A stretch of 18,199 nucleotides of DNA from JAENVU01 sp964544295 (GCA_964544295.1 CAZJBJ010000071.1:1-18199); one strand, 5' to 3'. Counted from the first letter of the stretch, positions 7,801-15,013 are shown. A program made the numbers and translations. Notes: generated by a model not told the origin, from the letters alone.

Positions 7801-8252
7801 GGGTGCTCGGGTACACGCGCTACCGCATCGACGGTGACCCGGATTCGACGGACGCGGTGATCAGCGTGGTCGATCGGGGAGGGATCGCGGCGACCATGAC
7901 CTCGCGCGCCGACTCCGATCCCCGCCTGCGCGGCACGAAGCAGAGTGTCGCCGCCGAACGCCAGGTGTTCGTGACTCGGGGGCGCGTCGACGACCGCATC
8001 GTGGCGATCGTGCCGGAGGTGAAGGGCGCAGCCACCGTCGGGCTGACCCTGTTGCACCTGGAACTCCCCGAGCGGCTCGCACCGGACGTCGCCCGGGGTG
8101 TGCTGAGCGGGTATCGCCATCGGTATTCCGCCCTCCGCGGCGCGGTCACCGAGACCGAGCCCGAGATCGACGACGCCGTCCTCGGCACGATTCCCGTGGT
8201 CGACCTGTTGACGCTGCCGATCGCGTCGCTGGCCGATCGGTGGCGGCGATGA
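4836..8252 (+). CDS. glmS: Enlarged glutamine-fructose-6-phosphate aminotransferase (GlmS)
   Basis: GlmS makes glucosamine-6-phosphate from fructose-6-phosphate and glutamine. This one has 1138 residues against about 610 normally. The glutaminase half has Cys2, RLEVRGRDSAG (167-176 region), HTRW (R265, W266), NG at 298-299 and D322. The isomerase half has SQSGTTTDT at 583-591 and VASTKA (S638). E718, K722, E725 and H741 keep exactly the spacing of E. coli E481, K485, E488 and H504, and AKTVTV (K940) matches the C-tail Schiff-base lysine K603. Extra material: about 140 residues after MCGIVAVL, about 50 before HTRW, about 100 between the second SIS domain and K940, and about 195 after it. The E. 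coli phosphate-contact S303 is Ala here (A534). Cys2 fixes the ATG. A GGAGG site lies 4 nt upstream. It is probably active; the extensions are unexplained. Confidence 0.9.
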   Translation: MCGIVAVLRRPSDRTPPDLSALADIAAAATADLTRAATGAPSWIEDLEAAAHHLGTVDALLRGGAGVRALIADRAGATRLLAELDRQAGLIAEFDLALDGDRAVAAAAAGEPLNAALASVKDNLWSVRTDRVRTAAAVAEFARGVDAAALIDGYLSIQVALAAIDRLEVRGRDSAGIEIVVRDPALADADAETLAECAARTDDLHRSRSVRVVDGARCFVYKAAAEIGELGDNVAMLRAAIGADDLLHRTLCSPTAEVVVLGHTRWASVGIISEANAHPLDQAEISRFGTSYAAAALNGDVDNYAELVGLHSLDIAPEITTDAKVIPALLARGIDAGQDPVDAFRDAVATFEGSVAIGAHTSAAPGRVFLALRGSGQGIYIGIAEDAFVVASEPYGLVEETRTYLRLDGETPANPANPGGSRGQIVVLDATRAGDRDGVQRFAYDGTVVPVTAADYVHAEITTRDIDRGDFSHFLLKEITEAPQSFRKTLRGKLLETDGRLHVELGTDTIPADLRDRLAAGTIGRVIVIGQGTAAVAGQSLAGALTHAIGPAHPLRVQAMLATELSGFGLTRDMSDALVVAISQSGTTTDTNTTVDLARARGAAVIAIVNRRNSDLVDRSDGVLYTADGRDVEMSVASTKAFYAQVAAGFLLATALAEALGVPAGNDELLRGLRALPDAMVAVLGQREVIARAAHAHAPSRRYWAVVGNGANRIAAHEVRIKLSELCYKSIACDGTEDKKHIDLSSEPLILVCAAGLTGSTADDVAKELAIYRAHKAAAIAVVSESDDRYGAALDVIPVPRVHPQLGFVLSAMAGHLFGYEAALAIDGSARPLREARAAIEAAAIGADLDALADELRPLAGQFFDGLRAGRYDGSLEAGTAVHLASVFRYASGLLPLDAYSAEHGTLGTPAIVADDLTVALTDAIEQLTRPVDAIKHQAKTVTVGISRSDETLLHVPLVQAVLDAGTPRDGLTYKILRTLVDLDPAVTRVLGYTRYRIDGDPDSTDAVISVVDRGGIAATMTSRADSDPRLRGTKQSVAAERQVFVTRGRVDDRIVAIVPEVKGAATVGLTLLHLELPERLAPDVARGVLSGYRHRYSALRGAVTETEPEIDDAVLGTIPVVDLLTLPIASLADRWRR

Positions 8253-8262
8253 CCGCACGGGC

Positions 8263-8661
8263 GTGATCCCACCGGTCGACGGGGTCCGGGGGGTCGGGAC
8301 CGACCTCGTCGAGATTCCCCGCTTCCGCGCCGCGCTCGATCGGCGACCGGGGTTGGCCGCGCGACTGTTCAGCGACGCCGAACGGACCCAGGCGGCACGC
8401 GCCGCGGACCCGGTGCCGCGGCTCGCGGCGCGCTTCTCCGCCAAGGAAGCGGTCATGAAGGCACTCGGGGTCGGTCTCGGCGACATCGACCTGCACGACG
8501 TCGAAGTCCGCAGCCTGCCGTCGGGGCAACCCGAGCTGATCGTGCGGGGCCGGGCCGAGGCGCTCGCCGGGTCCGCCGGGGTGACCCGCTGGCACGTGAG
8601 CCTCACGCACACCGACACGATGGCGATGGCGATGGTCGTCGCGGTGGGTACTTCGGAATGA
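8263..8661 (+). CDS. acpS: Holo-[acyl-carrier-protein] synthase
   Basis: AcpS transfers 4'-phosphopantetheine from CoA to the serine of acyl carrier protein, activating fatty acid synthesis. The 132-residue product has GVGTDLVEI (D14, metal ligand) and FSAKEAVMKAL (E62, second ligand), the two diagnostic motifs, and ends with HVSLTHTDTMAMAMVVA, the usual last strands. The GTG at 8263 is preferred because it gives a short lead to GVGTD; there is no clear Shine-Dalgarno. A five-codon mini-ORF (8249-8266) links the glmS stop to this start by two 4-nt overlaps, which could deliver ribosomes. Its own TGA overlaps the nnr ATG. acpS next to nnr and alr is a common actinobacterial order. Confidence 0.93.
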   Translation: MIPPVDGVRGVGTDLVEIPRFRAALDRRPGLAARLFSDAERTQAARAADPVPRLAARFSAKEAVMKALGVGLGDIDLHDVEVRSLPSGQPELIVRGRAEALAGSAGVTRWHVSLTHTDTMAMAMVVAVGTSE

Positions 8662-10100
8662 TTCGGGTCGTCACGCCCGCGGCGATGGGCGCCGCCGACG
8701 CCCGCACGATCGCCGCGGGGACGCCCGAGTCGCAGCTCGTGCACCGGGCCGGTCGGGCAGTCGCGTGGCGGGTGCGGGCGGTGGCGGGTGGCGTCTACGG
8801 CCGTCGCGCCGTCGTGGCGTGCGGAAAGGGGAACAACGGTGCGGACGGTCGGGTCTGCGCCGCGGCCCTGGCCGCATGGGGGATGCGGGTCGCGATCGTC
8901 GACGTCGGCGGCGCCTCCCTGAGCGCGGCCGAGCACCGTGAACTCGCCCGGGCCGACGTGATCGTCGACGCGATGTACGGCACCGGGTTTCGGGGCGCGC
9001 TGGCCGGCGCGGCTGCGGCCGTGGCGGAATGGTGCGCGGCGTCGAGTGTGCCTGTGGTCGCCGTCGACATTCCGTCGGGGGTCGACGGACTCACGGGCGC
9101 GACCTCCGGCGTTGCCGTGCCGGCCGACCACACCGTGACCTTCGCCGCGCCCAAGCCCGGCCTGTGGTTCCACCCCGGTCGCGCGCACGCGGGCACCGTC
9201 ACCGTCGCCGACATCGGCATCGATCTCGGTCCCGACGACGGCGTGGGTGTGGTGACCGCGGCCGACGTCGGCGCGTGGGTTCCGCGGCCGGCGGCGACGG
9301 TGCACAAGTGGAGATCCGGCGTGCTCGTGATCGGTGGCAGCGCCGGCATGAGTGGCGCGCCGCTGCTCGTCGCGCGCGCCGCGATGACGCTCGGCGCCGG
9401 GATCGCCTGGGCTGCCATTCCCGGTCGGGCCGCCCAGTTCGCGTCCGGGAGCGAAGTCATCACCCTCCAGGTCGGCGACGACGACGCCCACCATCTCACC
9501 GTCACCGCGGTCGCGGACCTCGTGGCGCGGAGCCGTCGATTCGGCGCGGTCGTGCTCGGCCCGGGTCTGGGCACCGCCCCGGCGACGGTCGAGGCGGTGC
9601 ACGCCCTCGTGGCCGATCTCGACGTCCCGATCGTGCTCGACGCCGACGGCCTCGCCGCGTTCGAGGATGCCCCGGAGGTGCTCGCGTCGCGCGCGGCGCC
9701 GACGGTGCTCACACCCCACGACGGCGAGTACGCCCGGTTGACCGGAGGGCCGCCGGGAGCGGACCGGATGGCGGCGACCCGTGACCTCGCCGACCGCACC
9801 GGCGCCGCGGTCCTGCTCAAGGGGCCGACGACCGTGGTGGCCGATGCGGGCGGCGCCGTCCGGCTCAACCCCACCGGCGGGCCGGCGCTCGCCACGGCTG
9901 GATCCGGCGATGTCCTCGGGGGAATCATCGGGGCATTCCTCGCACAAGGGATGAACCCGACGGACGCCGCCGCGAGCGCGGCGTTCGTGCATGGCCGAGC
10001 CGCGGATCCGGCCGGGCATACTGGACTCCTGGCCGGTGCGATCCCGGCGCGCGCCGCCGCGGCGCTGTCCCAGATCCACGACCTTGCCCCGGAGGCCTGA
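8658..10100 (+). CDS. nnr: Bifunctional NAD(P)HX epimerase / ADP-dependent NAD(P)HX dehydratase
   Basis: Nnr repairs damaged hydrated NADH and NADPH: the N-terminal YjeF_N domain interconverts the R and S epimers, and the C-terminal ribokinase-like domain dehydrates the S form using ADP. The 480 residues show both halves. The epimerase half has GKGNNGADG (56-64), VDAMYGTGFRG and DIPSGVDG (137-144). The dehydratase half has HKWRSGVLVIGGS (216-228), GPGLGT, LTPHDGEYARL (351-361) and AGSGDVLGGI (414-423, catalytic D418). AGSGD replaces the commoner GGSGD or TGSGD. The ATG overlaps the acpS stop (ATGA). The next gene starts on the base after the nnr stop. No signal peptide; cytoplasmic. Confidence 0.95.
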   Translation: MIRVVTPAAMGAADARTIAAGTPESQLVHRAGRAVAWRVRAVAGGVYGRRAVVACGKGNNGADGRVCAAALAAWGMRVAIVDVGGASLSAAEHRELARADVIVDAMYGTGFRGALAGAAAAVAEWCAASSVPVVAVDIPSGVDGLTGATSGVAVPADHTVTFAAPKPGLWFHPGRAHAGTVTVADIGIDLGPDDGVGVVTAADVGAWVPRPAATVHKWRSGVLVIGGSAGMSGAPLLVARAAMTLGAGIAWAAIPGRAAQFASGSEVITLQVGDDDAHHLTVTAVADLVARSRRFGAVVLGPGLGTAPATVEAVHALVADLDVPIVLDADGLAAFEDAPEVLASRAAPTVLTPHDGEYARLTGGPPGADRMAATRDLADRTGAAVLLKGPTTVVADAGGAVRLNPTGGPALATAGSGDVLGGIIGAFLAQGMNPTDAAASAAFVHGRAADPAGHTGLLAGAIPARAAAALSQIHDLAPEA

Positions 10101-10568
10101 ATGCCCGCATCGACCCCCTTGCAATCGGTGATGAGCACGAACGTGGTGGTGCTCCGGCCGGACCAGACCCTGGCGGAGGCGGCCGACGTCCTCGCCGAGC
10201 ACGGGATCGGCGCGGCACCGGTCGTCGGTGATTCCGGTGAAATCGTCGGGTTGTTGCGGGACGAGGATCTGCTCGCGACCGAAGCTCGGCTCCACGTTCC
10301 GACGACCATTGCGATCCTCGGCGTCGATTTCACCCTGCCGAGTCAGATCCGGCGCTACGACGACGAGTTGCGCCAGGCGATCGCGTCGACGGTCGGTGGT
10401 GCGATGGAGACGGACTTCCGCCAACTCGGCACCGATGCGACGGTCGAGGACGCCGCCACGCTGATGCACGAATCCGACGTCACGCACGTCGTGATCGTCG
10501 ACGACGCCCGTCCGGTCGGGATCGTCGCCCGCGGGGATCTCGTCCGCTTCCTCGCGCGGAGCACGTGA
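10101..10568 (+). CDS. CBS-domain pair protein
   Basis: A 155-residue protein made almost only of two CBS motifs, at about residues 7-60 (VMSTNVVVLRPDQTLAEAADVL then APVVGDSGEIVGLLRDEDLL) and 98-153 (ATVEDAATLMHESDVTHVVI then PVGIVARGDLVRFLA), joined by a 35-residue linker. CBS pairs bind adenosine ligands such as AMP, ATP or SAM and usually gate a partner protein. No catalytic domain is attached, so a partner or pure sensor role is likely, but unknown. The ATG follows the nnr stop with no gap, and the stop overlaps the alr GTG by 4 nt. It is fully embedded between nucleotide-cofactor repair and cell wall precursor genes. Confidence 0.9.
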   Translation: MPASTPLQSVMSTNVVVLRPDQTLAEAADVLAEHGIGAAPVVGDSGEIVGLLRDEDLLATEARLHVPTTIAILGVDFTLPSQIRRYDDELRQAIASTVGGAMETDFRQLGTDATVEDAATLMHESDVTHVVIVDDARPVGIVARGDLVRFLARST

Positions 10569-11686
10569 GCACGTACCGCCCCACCTGGGTCGAGATCGAC
10601 CTGGCGGCGATTCGTCACAACGTCGCGTCCATCTGCGACATGGTGGCGCCGGCGGCGGTACTCGCAGTGGTCAAGGCCGACGCCTACGGGCACGGCATGG
10701 TGCCGGTCGCCCGGGCCGCGCTCGACGCGGGGGCCGCGGCCTTCGGGGTGGCGCTGGTCGAGGAAGGCGTCCGGCTCCGCGACGCGGGCATCGACGTCCC
10801 GATCCTGGTGCTCTCGGAGCCCGCGGCCGCGGGCGCAGCCGAGGTCGTCGCTCGCGAACTCACACCGGTCGTGTACACCGAGGCCGGGATCGACAGCCTC
10901 GCCAAGGCGGTGGCCGACGCCGGTGCCGCGCCGCTCGGCGTGCACCTGAAGGTCGACACCGGGATGCACCGGGTGGGCTGCGCGGGGGAGGACGTGGTGC
11001 GTTTGGCCGCGCGCATCGTCGACCACCCCGAACTCAAGCTCGACGGACTGTGCACCCATTTCGCCGTCGCCGACGAGCCCGATCGCGCCTACACCGTGGC
11101 GCAACTGGATCGGTTCGCGGCCGCGCGTGAGTCATTGGCGGCCGCCGGTATCGACCCCCCGATCCTGCACGCGGCCAACTCGGCCGCCGCGATCAGCTAT
11201 CCCGAATCACGGTTCCACGTCGTGCGGGTCGGGATCGCGATGTACGGCGTGCAACCGGCCGCGGGCGTCGGCGTCGATCTCGATCTCGTGCCCGCACTCA
11301 CGCTGCGTTCGCGAGTCGCCCACGTGAAGCGGGTCGCGGCCGGAGAACGGGTGTCGTACGGCCTGCGGTACGAACTCCCACGGGACGCGACGATCGTGAC
11401 GTTGCCGATCGGCTACGCCGACGGTGTTCCCCGCAACCTCGGTGCCACCGGGGCAGAGGTGCTGATTCGCGGCCGGCGGGTGCCGATCGCGGGCACGGTC
11501 ACGATGGACCAACTCCTCCTCGACGTCGGTGATCTCGCGGTGGAGGTCGGCGACGTCGCCACGTTGATCGGCACCGACGGTGACGAGTGTGTGCGCGCCG
11601 AGGACTGGGCGGAGCGGATGGGAACCATCGGCTACGAGATCGTGTGCGGGATCGGTCCGCGCGTGCCGCGGGAGTACGTCGGATGA
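10565..11686 (+). CDS. alr: Alanine racemase
   Basis: This PLP enzyme interconverts L- and D-alanine, supplying D-Ala for peptidoglycan. The 373 residues match the family. The PLP lysine motif is VVKADAYGHG (35-44, K37). HLKVDTGMHRVG (127-138) lines the barrel, the second catalytic base is the Tyr of VSYGLRY (Y265), and MDQ at 314-316 and the closing GIGPRVPREYVG are typical. The GTG start overlaps the CBS gene stop, and the TGA overlaps the next ATG, so it sits inside a chain of coupled genes. With glmM and glmS, it makes this operon rich in cell wall precursor functions. Confidence 0.96.
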   Translation: MSTYRPTWVEIDLAAIRHNVASICDMVAPAAVLAVVKADAYGHGMVPVARAALDAGAAAFGVALVEEGVRLRDAGIDVPILVLSEPAAAGAAEVVARELTPVVYTEAGIDSLAKAVADAGAAPLGVHLKVDTGMHRVGCAGEDVVRLAARIVDHPELKLDGLCTHFAVADEPDRAYTVAQLDRFAAARESLAAAGIDPPILHAANSAAAISYPESRFHVVRVGIAMYGVQPAAGVGVDLDLVPALTLRSRVAHVKRVAAGERVSYGLRYELPRDATIVTLPIGYADGVPRNLGATGAEVLIRGRRVPIAGTVTMDQLLLDVGDLAVEVGDVATLIGTDGDECVRAEDWAERMGTIGYEIVCGIGPRVPREYVG

Positions 11687-12696
11687 ACGCGTGGAAGCGC
11701 GCGACGGTCGCAATCGGTGCCGTCGGTGCGCTGGTCGGACTCGGCATGGCGGCCGAGCGCGCTGCCGCACGTCGACTTCGCGGTCATGCCCACGAGGACC
11801 ACCCGGGTCCGATCGTGGCCGCGTACGAGCGCACCCACCGACTGCCTGCCCACGACGGGGGCGAGATTTTCGTGGTCGAGCGCGGCGACGGTCCGGTCAT
11901 CGTCCTGTCGCACGGCGTCACGCTCTCGGTCCGCACCTGGGCCAACCAGCTCCGGGATCTGTCCGCGGCCGGATTCCGGGTCGTGGCCTTCGACCATCGC
12001 GGCCACGGTGCGTCGACCGTGGGCACAGGCGGCCACACCATCGAGAATCTCGGTGCGGACATGCGCAGCGTGATCGAAGGCCTCGACCTGCACGACGTCG
12101 TCATCGTCGGCCATTCGATGGGTGGGGTGGCGGTGCAGTCGTTGTGTATCCACCACCCTGAGTTCGCGAGCGAACGCCTGGCCGGGATCGTCCTGCTCTC
12201 GACGCTCGCCCGCAGCATCCTCGCGGGCAAGCACCGGCTGGCCCACGCGACCACCTGGATCGCCGATCGGCTGCCCGACGGCGCCGAAGTGCTCCGAGCG
12301 CGCGACCTCGGCCTGCTCATCTCCCGCGTCGGGTTCGGACGCGACCCCGATCCCCGGGACGTCGAAGCCACCCGGCAGATGATCCTCGACACCGATCCCG
12401 TCACCCGTCGACAGGCCACCGCCGCGCTCGCCGACCTGGACCTGACGCCGCAACTCGCGGCGATCACCACGCCGACGCTCGTCGTGTGCGGGACGGCCGA
12501 CGTCATCACGCCGCTGGGTGAGTCCCGCCGGATCGCACGGTGCATTCCCGGGGCGCAGCTCGAAGTCCTCGACGGGGGCGGGCACATGCTCATGCTGGAG
12601 CAGGCCGGTCGGCTCGACGCCGTGATCGCCGACTTCGCGGATTCCGTGCAGGTCCGGACCCGGAAGCCCGCCGCCGTCCTCGGACAATCCGGGTAG
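11683..12696 (+). CDS. Membrane-anchored alpha/beta hydrolase
   Basis: The 337-residue product is an alpha/beta-hydrolase fold enzyme with a complete catalytic triad: nucleophile S145 in GHSMGG, D273 in CGTADVITP and H301 in GGGHMLMLE. The oxyanion region is LSHGVT (75-80), and FDHRGHG (103-109) follows. Residues 7-24 form a hydrophobic segment after a basic start, with no clear cleavage site, suggesting an N-terminal anchor with the enzyme outside or at the membrane. The substrate cannot be deduced; esterase, lipase and peptidase activities are all possible. The ATG at 11683 overlaps the alr TGA and has GGGAG upstream. A hydrolase between alr and tsaE is a recurrent actinobacterial neighbour. 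Confidence 0.9.
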   Translation: MNAWKRATVAIGAVGALVGLGMAAERAAARRLRGHAHEDHPGPIVAAYERTHRLPAHDGGEIFVVERGDGPVIVLSHGVTLSVRTWANQLRDLSAAGFRVVAFDHRGHGASTVGTGGHTIENLGADMRSVIEGLDLHDVVIVGHSMGGVAVQSLCIHHPEFASERLAGIVLLSTLARSILAGKHRLAHATTWIADRLPDGAEVLRARDLGLLISRVGFGRDPDPRDVEATRQMILDTDPVTRRQATAALADLDLTPQLAAITTPTLVVCGTADVITPLGESRRIARCIPGAQLEVLDGGGHMLMLEQAGRLDAVIADFADSVQVRTRKPAAVLGQSG

Positions 12697-12700
12697 TGCG

Positions 12701-13273
12701 ATGACCGGCGCATTCGCGTCGTTCGACGCGTTGCGGACCGAGGCGCTCGCGTGCACGCGTTGCCCGCTCGCCCCGACGCGGACCCAGGTGGTCTTCGGCG
12801 TCGGCGACGAACACGCGGACCTGATGTTCGTCGGTGAGGGTCCGGGGGCGGACGAGGATCGGACCGGTGAGCCGTTCGTCGGCCGCGCCGGGAAACTCCT
12901 CACGTCGCTGATCGGCGACATCGGATTGTCCCGCGCGGACGTGTACATCGCCAACGTGGTGAAGTGCCGGCCCCCCGGGAACCGGGATCCGCACCCGGTG
13001 GAGATCGAGGCGTGTCGTCCGTACCTCGAAGCCCAGATCGACTTCATCGCGCCGAAGGTGGTGGTCACGCTCGGGAACTTCGCGACCAAGTTGTTGCTGG
13101 ACACCAAGGTCGGCATCACGAAGCTGCGCGGGACGCAGCAGGCGTTCCGCGACGGGGCGACGATCGTGCCGGTCCTGCACCCGTCCGCGATTCTTCGCAA
13201 CGGTGGCGCCGCGCTGGCGCAGGCCCGGGCCGACTTCGTCGTCATCCGCCGGACCCTCGCGGCGGCGTCCTGA
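12701..13273 (+). CDS. Type-4-like uracil-DNA glycosylase (iron-sulfur)
   Basis: The enzyme removes uracil from DNA as the first step of base excision repair. The 190-residue size and motifs fit family 4 UDGs: motif A GEGPGADED (45-53), PFVGRAGKLL (58-67), NVVKCRPPGNRDP (85-97) and the C-terminal LHPSAILR (159-166, H160). Four cysteines at 18, 21, 89 and 105 have the spacing expected of the [4Fe-4S] ligands. Motif A carries Gly where many family 4 members have Ala (GEAPG). Such proteins are often annotated as SPO1 DNA polymerase-related. It starts 4 nt after the hydrolase gene and shares one base with tsaE (TGATG). Confidence 0.92.
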   Translation: MTGAFASFDALRTEALACTRCPLAPTRTQVVFGVGDEHADLMFVGEGPGADEDRTGEPFVGRAGKLLTSLIGDIGLSRADVYIANVVKCRPPGNRDPHPVEIEACRPYLEAQIDFIAPKVVVTLGNFATKLLLDTKVGITKLRGTQQAFRDGATIVPVLHPSAILRNGGAALAQARADFVVIRRTLAAAS

Positions 13274-13797
13274 TGGCCGAGTGGTCGTCGATCACGACGA
13301 GTGCCGGGATGACGCGCTCGGTCGGCACCGCGATGGCCGGGGAGCTCGCGGCCGGTGACGTGCTCGTGCTCTCCGGCGATCTCGGTGCGGGCAAGACGGT
13401 GCTGGCCCAGGGCATCGGGGCGGGGCTCGGGGTCACCGAGCCGGTGGTCAGCCCGACGTTCACGATCATGCGCGAGTACGAAGGCCGGATCCGGCTCCAT
13501 CACCTCGACGTGTACCGGTTCGACCGGCTCCAGGAGGCGATCGACCTCGGTCTCGACGAGCGCTTCGACGAGGCGGTCACCGTGATCGAGTGGGGCGACG
13601 GTGTGCGGGCGGTGTTGCCGGCGGACCGGCTCGAGATCACCCTCGAGCTGCTCCCGCCCGACGAAGCGGACGACGACACCCGTCGCATCACCGTTGCCGC
13701 GCTCGGTGCCCGCTGGGCCGCCCGGTTCGATGCCCTTCGTGACGCGCTGGCGGCGGCGGGTGGCGACGTGCCAACGGCCGGCGAGGCACGCTCGTGA
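13273..13797 (+). CDS. tsaE: tRNA t6A biosynthesis ATPase TsaE
   Basis: TsaE is the ATPase that cycles the TsaB-TsaD complex when making t6A37 on ANN-decoding tRNAs. The 174-residue product has the Walker A loop SGDLGAGKT (34-42), SPTFT (60-64), HHLDVYRF (76-83) and VIEWGD (104-109), all diagnostic. The ATG at 13273 is chosen since the ORF upstream of it runs out of frame through the UDG gene; the start codon shares its A with the UDG stop. The last 25 residues are Ala-rich and probably disordered. The GTG of tsaB overlaps its stop by 4 nt, as expected for partners of one complex. Confidence 0.95.
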   Translation: MAEWSSITTSAGMTRSVGTAMAGELAAGDVLVLSGDLGAGKTVLAQGIGAGLGVTEPVVSPTFTIMREYEGRIRLHHLDVYRFDRLQEAIDLGLDERFDEAVTVIEWGDGVRAVLPADRLEITLELLPPDEADDDTRRITVAALGARWAARFDALRDALAAAGGDVPTAGEARS

Positions 13798-14480
13798 AGC
13801 TGCTCGCCATCGACACTGCAACGAGCCACATCGGCGTCGCACTGGGTGACGGAGGACGGGTGCGCGGCGAGGTGCGCATCGACGGCGGTCGCCGCCACGC
13901 CGAACAACTCGTGCCGGCCATCGACTATCTGGTCGGCGAGGTCGGCATCGGGCTCGACCAGCTGAGCGGCATCGCGGTGGGTCTCGGCCCCGGTCTCTTC
14001 ACCGGGCTGCGAGTCGGGGTCACGACCGCGCGCACGCTGGCCCAGTCGCTCGAGGTGCCCATCGTCGGCATCGCCAGCCTCGATCTCGTGGCGTACCCCT
14101 GGCGGTTGACGAACCGGTGCGTCGTGGCGGTCATCGACGCCCGTCGGCGCGAGGTGTTCAGCGCGAGGTACTGGCCGGTGCCCGGTGGGTTGCAGCGGGA
14201 CGGCGACTACGAGGTGGGCGCGCCCGAACAGGTGGCGGCCACGATCGTCGCCGGCGGGACGGAAGTGCTGCTCGTCGGCGACGGTGTCGACGCCTACCCG
14301 GATGCGTTCCGTGATCTCGATCACGTGGAGACGGTGGGTGCCGCCGCCGTGCCGAGTGTGGCGGCGTTGGTGGAGTTGGCCACGGCGCGCTTCGAGCGCG
14401 AGGAGTTCACGACCGCGCACGAGGTCGTCCCGCTCTATCTCCGCCAGAGCGACGCTCAGATCAGTTGGGACGTGAAGTGA
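13794..14480 (+). CDS. tsaB: tRNA t6A biosynthesis protein TsaB
   Basis: TsaB is the catalytically inactive ASKHA-fold partner of TsaD. The 228 residues show the N-terminal phosphate-loop-like KLLAIDTATSHIGVAL, RRHAEQLVPAI (33-43) and the hallmark GPGLFTGLRVG (65-75), with VAVIDARRREVFSARY further on. TsaB lacks TsaD's metal histidine motif, and so does this protein. It is coupled to tsaE and rimI by 4-nt overlaps on both sides. Some actinobacteria fuse TsaB to RimI; here they are separate genes. Confidence 0.95.
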   Translation: MKLLAIDTATSHIGVALGDGGRVRGEVRIDGGRRHAEQLVPAIDYLVGEVGIGLDQLSGIAVGLGPGLFTGLRVGVTTARTLAQSLEVPIVGIASLDLVAYPWRLTNRCVVAVIDARRREVFSARYWPVPGGLQRDGDYEVGAPEQVAATIVAGGTEVLLVGDGVDAYPDAFRDLDHVETVGAAAVPSVAALVELATARFEREEFTTAHEVVPLYLRQSDAQISWDVK

Positions 14481-15013
14481 CCGCGACCGAGCCACCCCCG
14501 GCGGCGGTCACGATCGTGCCGATGCTGCGCAAGCACGTGCGCAGCGTCATGGCGATCGAGACCGTCGTCTACCCGCGACCGTGGAGCGCCTCACTGTTCC
14601 TGTCCGAGCTCGCCCTGCCGTCGTCCCGGGTCTATCTGGTGGCCAAGGCCGGGCGCGTCGTCGTCGGGTACGCAGGCATCATGTGGGCGCCCGACGAAGC
14701 GCACGTGACCACGATCGCCGTCGATCCGGAGTGGCGCCGGCACCATGTCGCCACCCGACTGCTGCTCCGCTTGGCCCGCGCCGCCATCGAACGGAACTTC
14801 GCCGCCCTGACGCTGGAGGTACGGATCAGCGCGCACGGCGCGCGCGATCTCTACCGCCGATTCGGCTTCACCGCCGAAGGCGCCCGGAAGGACTACTACT
14901 CGCACCCCACCGAGGATGCGATCGTGATGTGGGCGCGCGGGATCGACACCCCGGCGTACGCCGAGCTGCTCACGGGCCTGGAACGGCGCGTCGAGCACGC
15001 GGAGTCCCGATGA
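14477..15013 (+). CDS. rimI: GNAT acetyltransferase, RimI-like
   Basis: The 178-residue GNAT protein resembles RimI, which acetylates the N-terminal alanine of ribosomal protein S18 in E. coli. It has YPRPWSASLFLSEL (32-45, the RimI substrate-loop motif), TIAVDPEWRR (79-88), LEVRISAHGARDLYRRFGF (113-131) and DAIVMWAR (147-154). The acetyl-CoA loop reads RRHHVA where the family usually has RRxGxG/A, so the first glycine is His90. The N-terminal dozen residues are Pro/Ala rich. The GTG at 14477 overlaps the tsaB stop; an in-frame start four codons upstream is less likely. In actinobacteria RimI often has broad substrates, so S18 is only the default guess. Confidence 0.9.
   Translation: MTATEPPPAAVTIVPMLRKHVRSVMAIETVVYPRPWSASLFLSELALPSSRVYLVAKAGRVVVGYAGIMWAPDEAHVTTIAVDPEWRRHHVATRLLLRLARAAIERNFAALTLEVRISAHGARDLYRRFGFTAEGARKDYYSHPTEDAIVMWARGIDTPAYAELLTGLERRVEHAESR

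Noticed and set aside
4812..10487. A 1891-codon open frame on the minus strand opposite glmS, acpS, nnr and the CBS gene
   Set aside because: It is the antisense shadow of GC-rich codon usage: no domain, highly Arg/Gly/Asp-rich, and it covers four well-recognised genes.
14581..15009. A long N-terminal extension of TsaD
   Set aside because: This frame overlaps rimI out of phase; TsaD starts conventionally at 15010 with MIILGIETSCDET.
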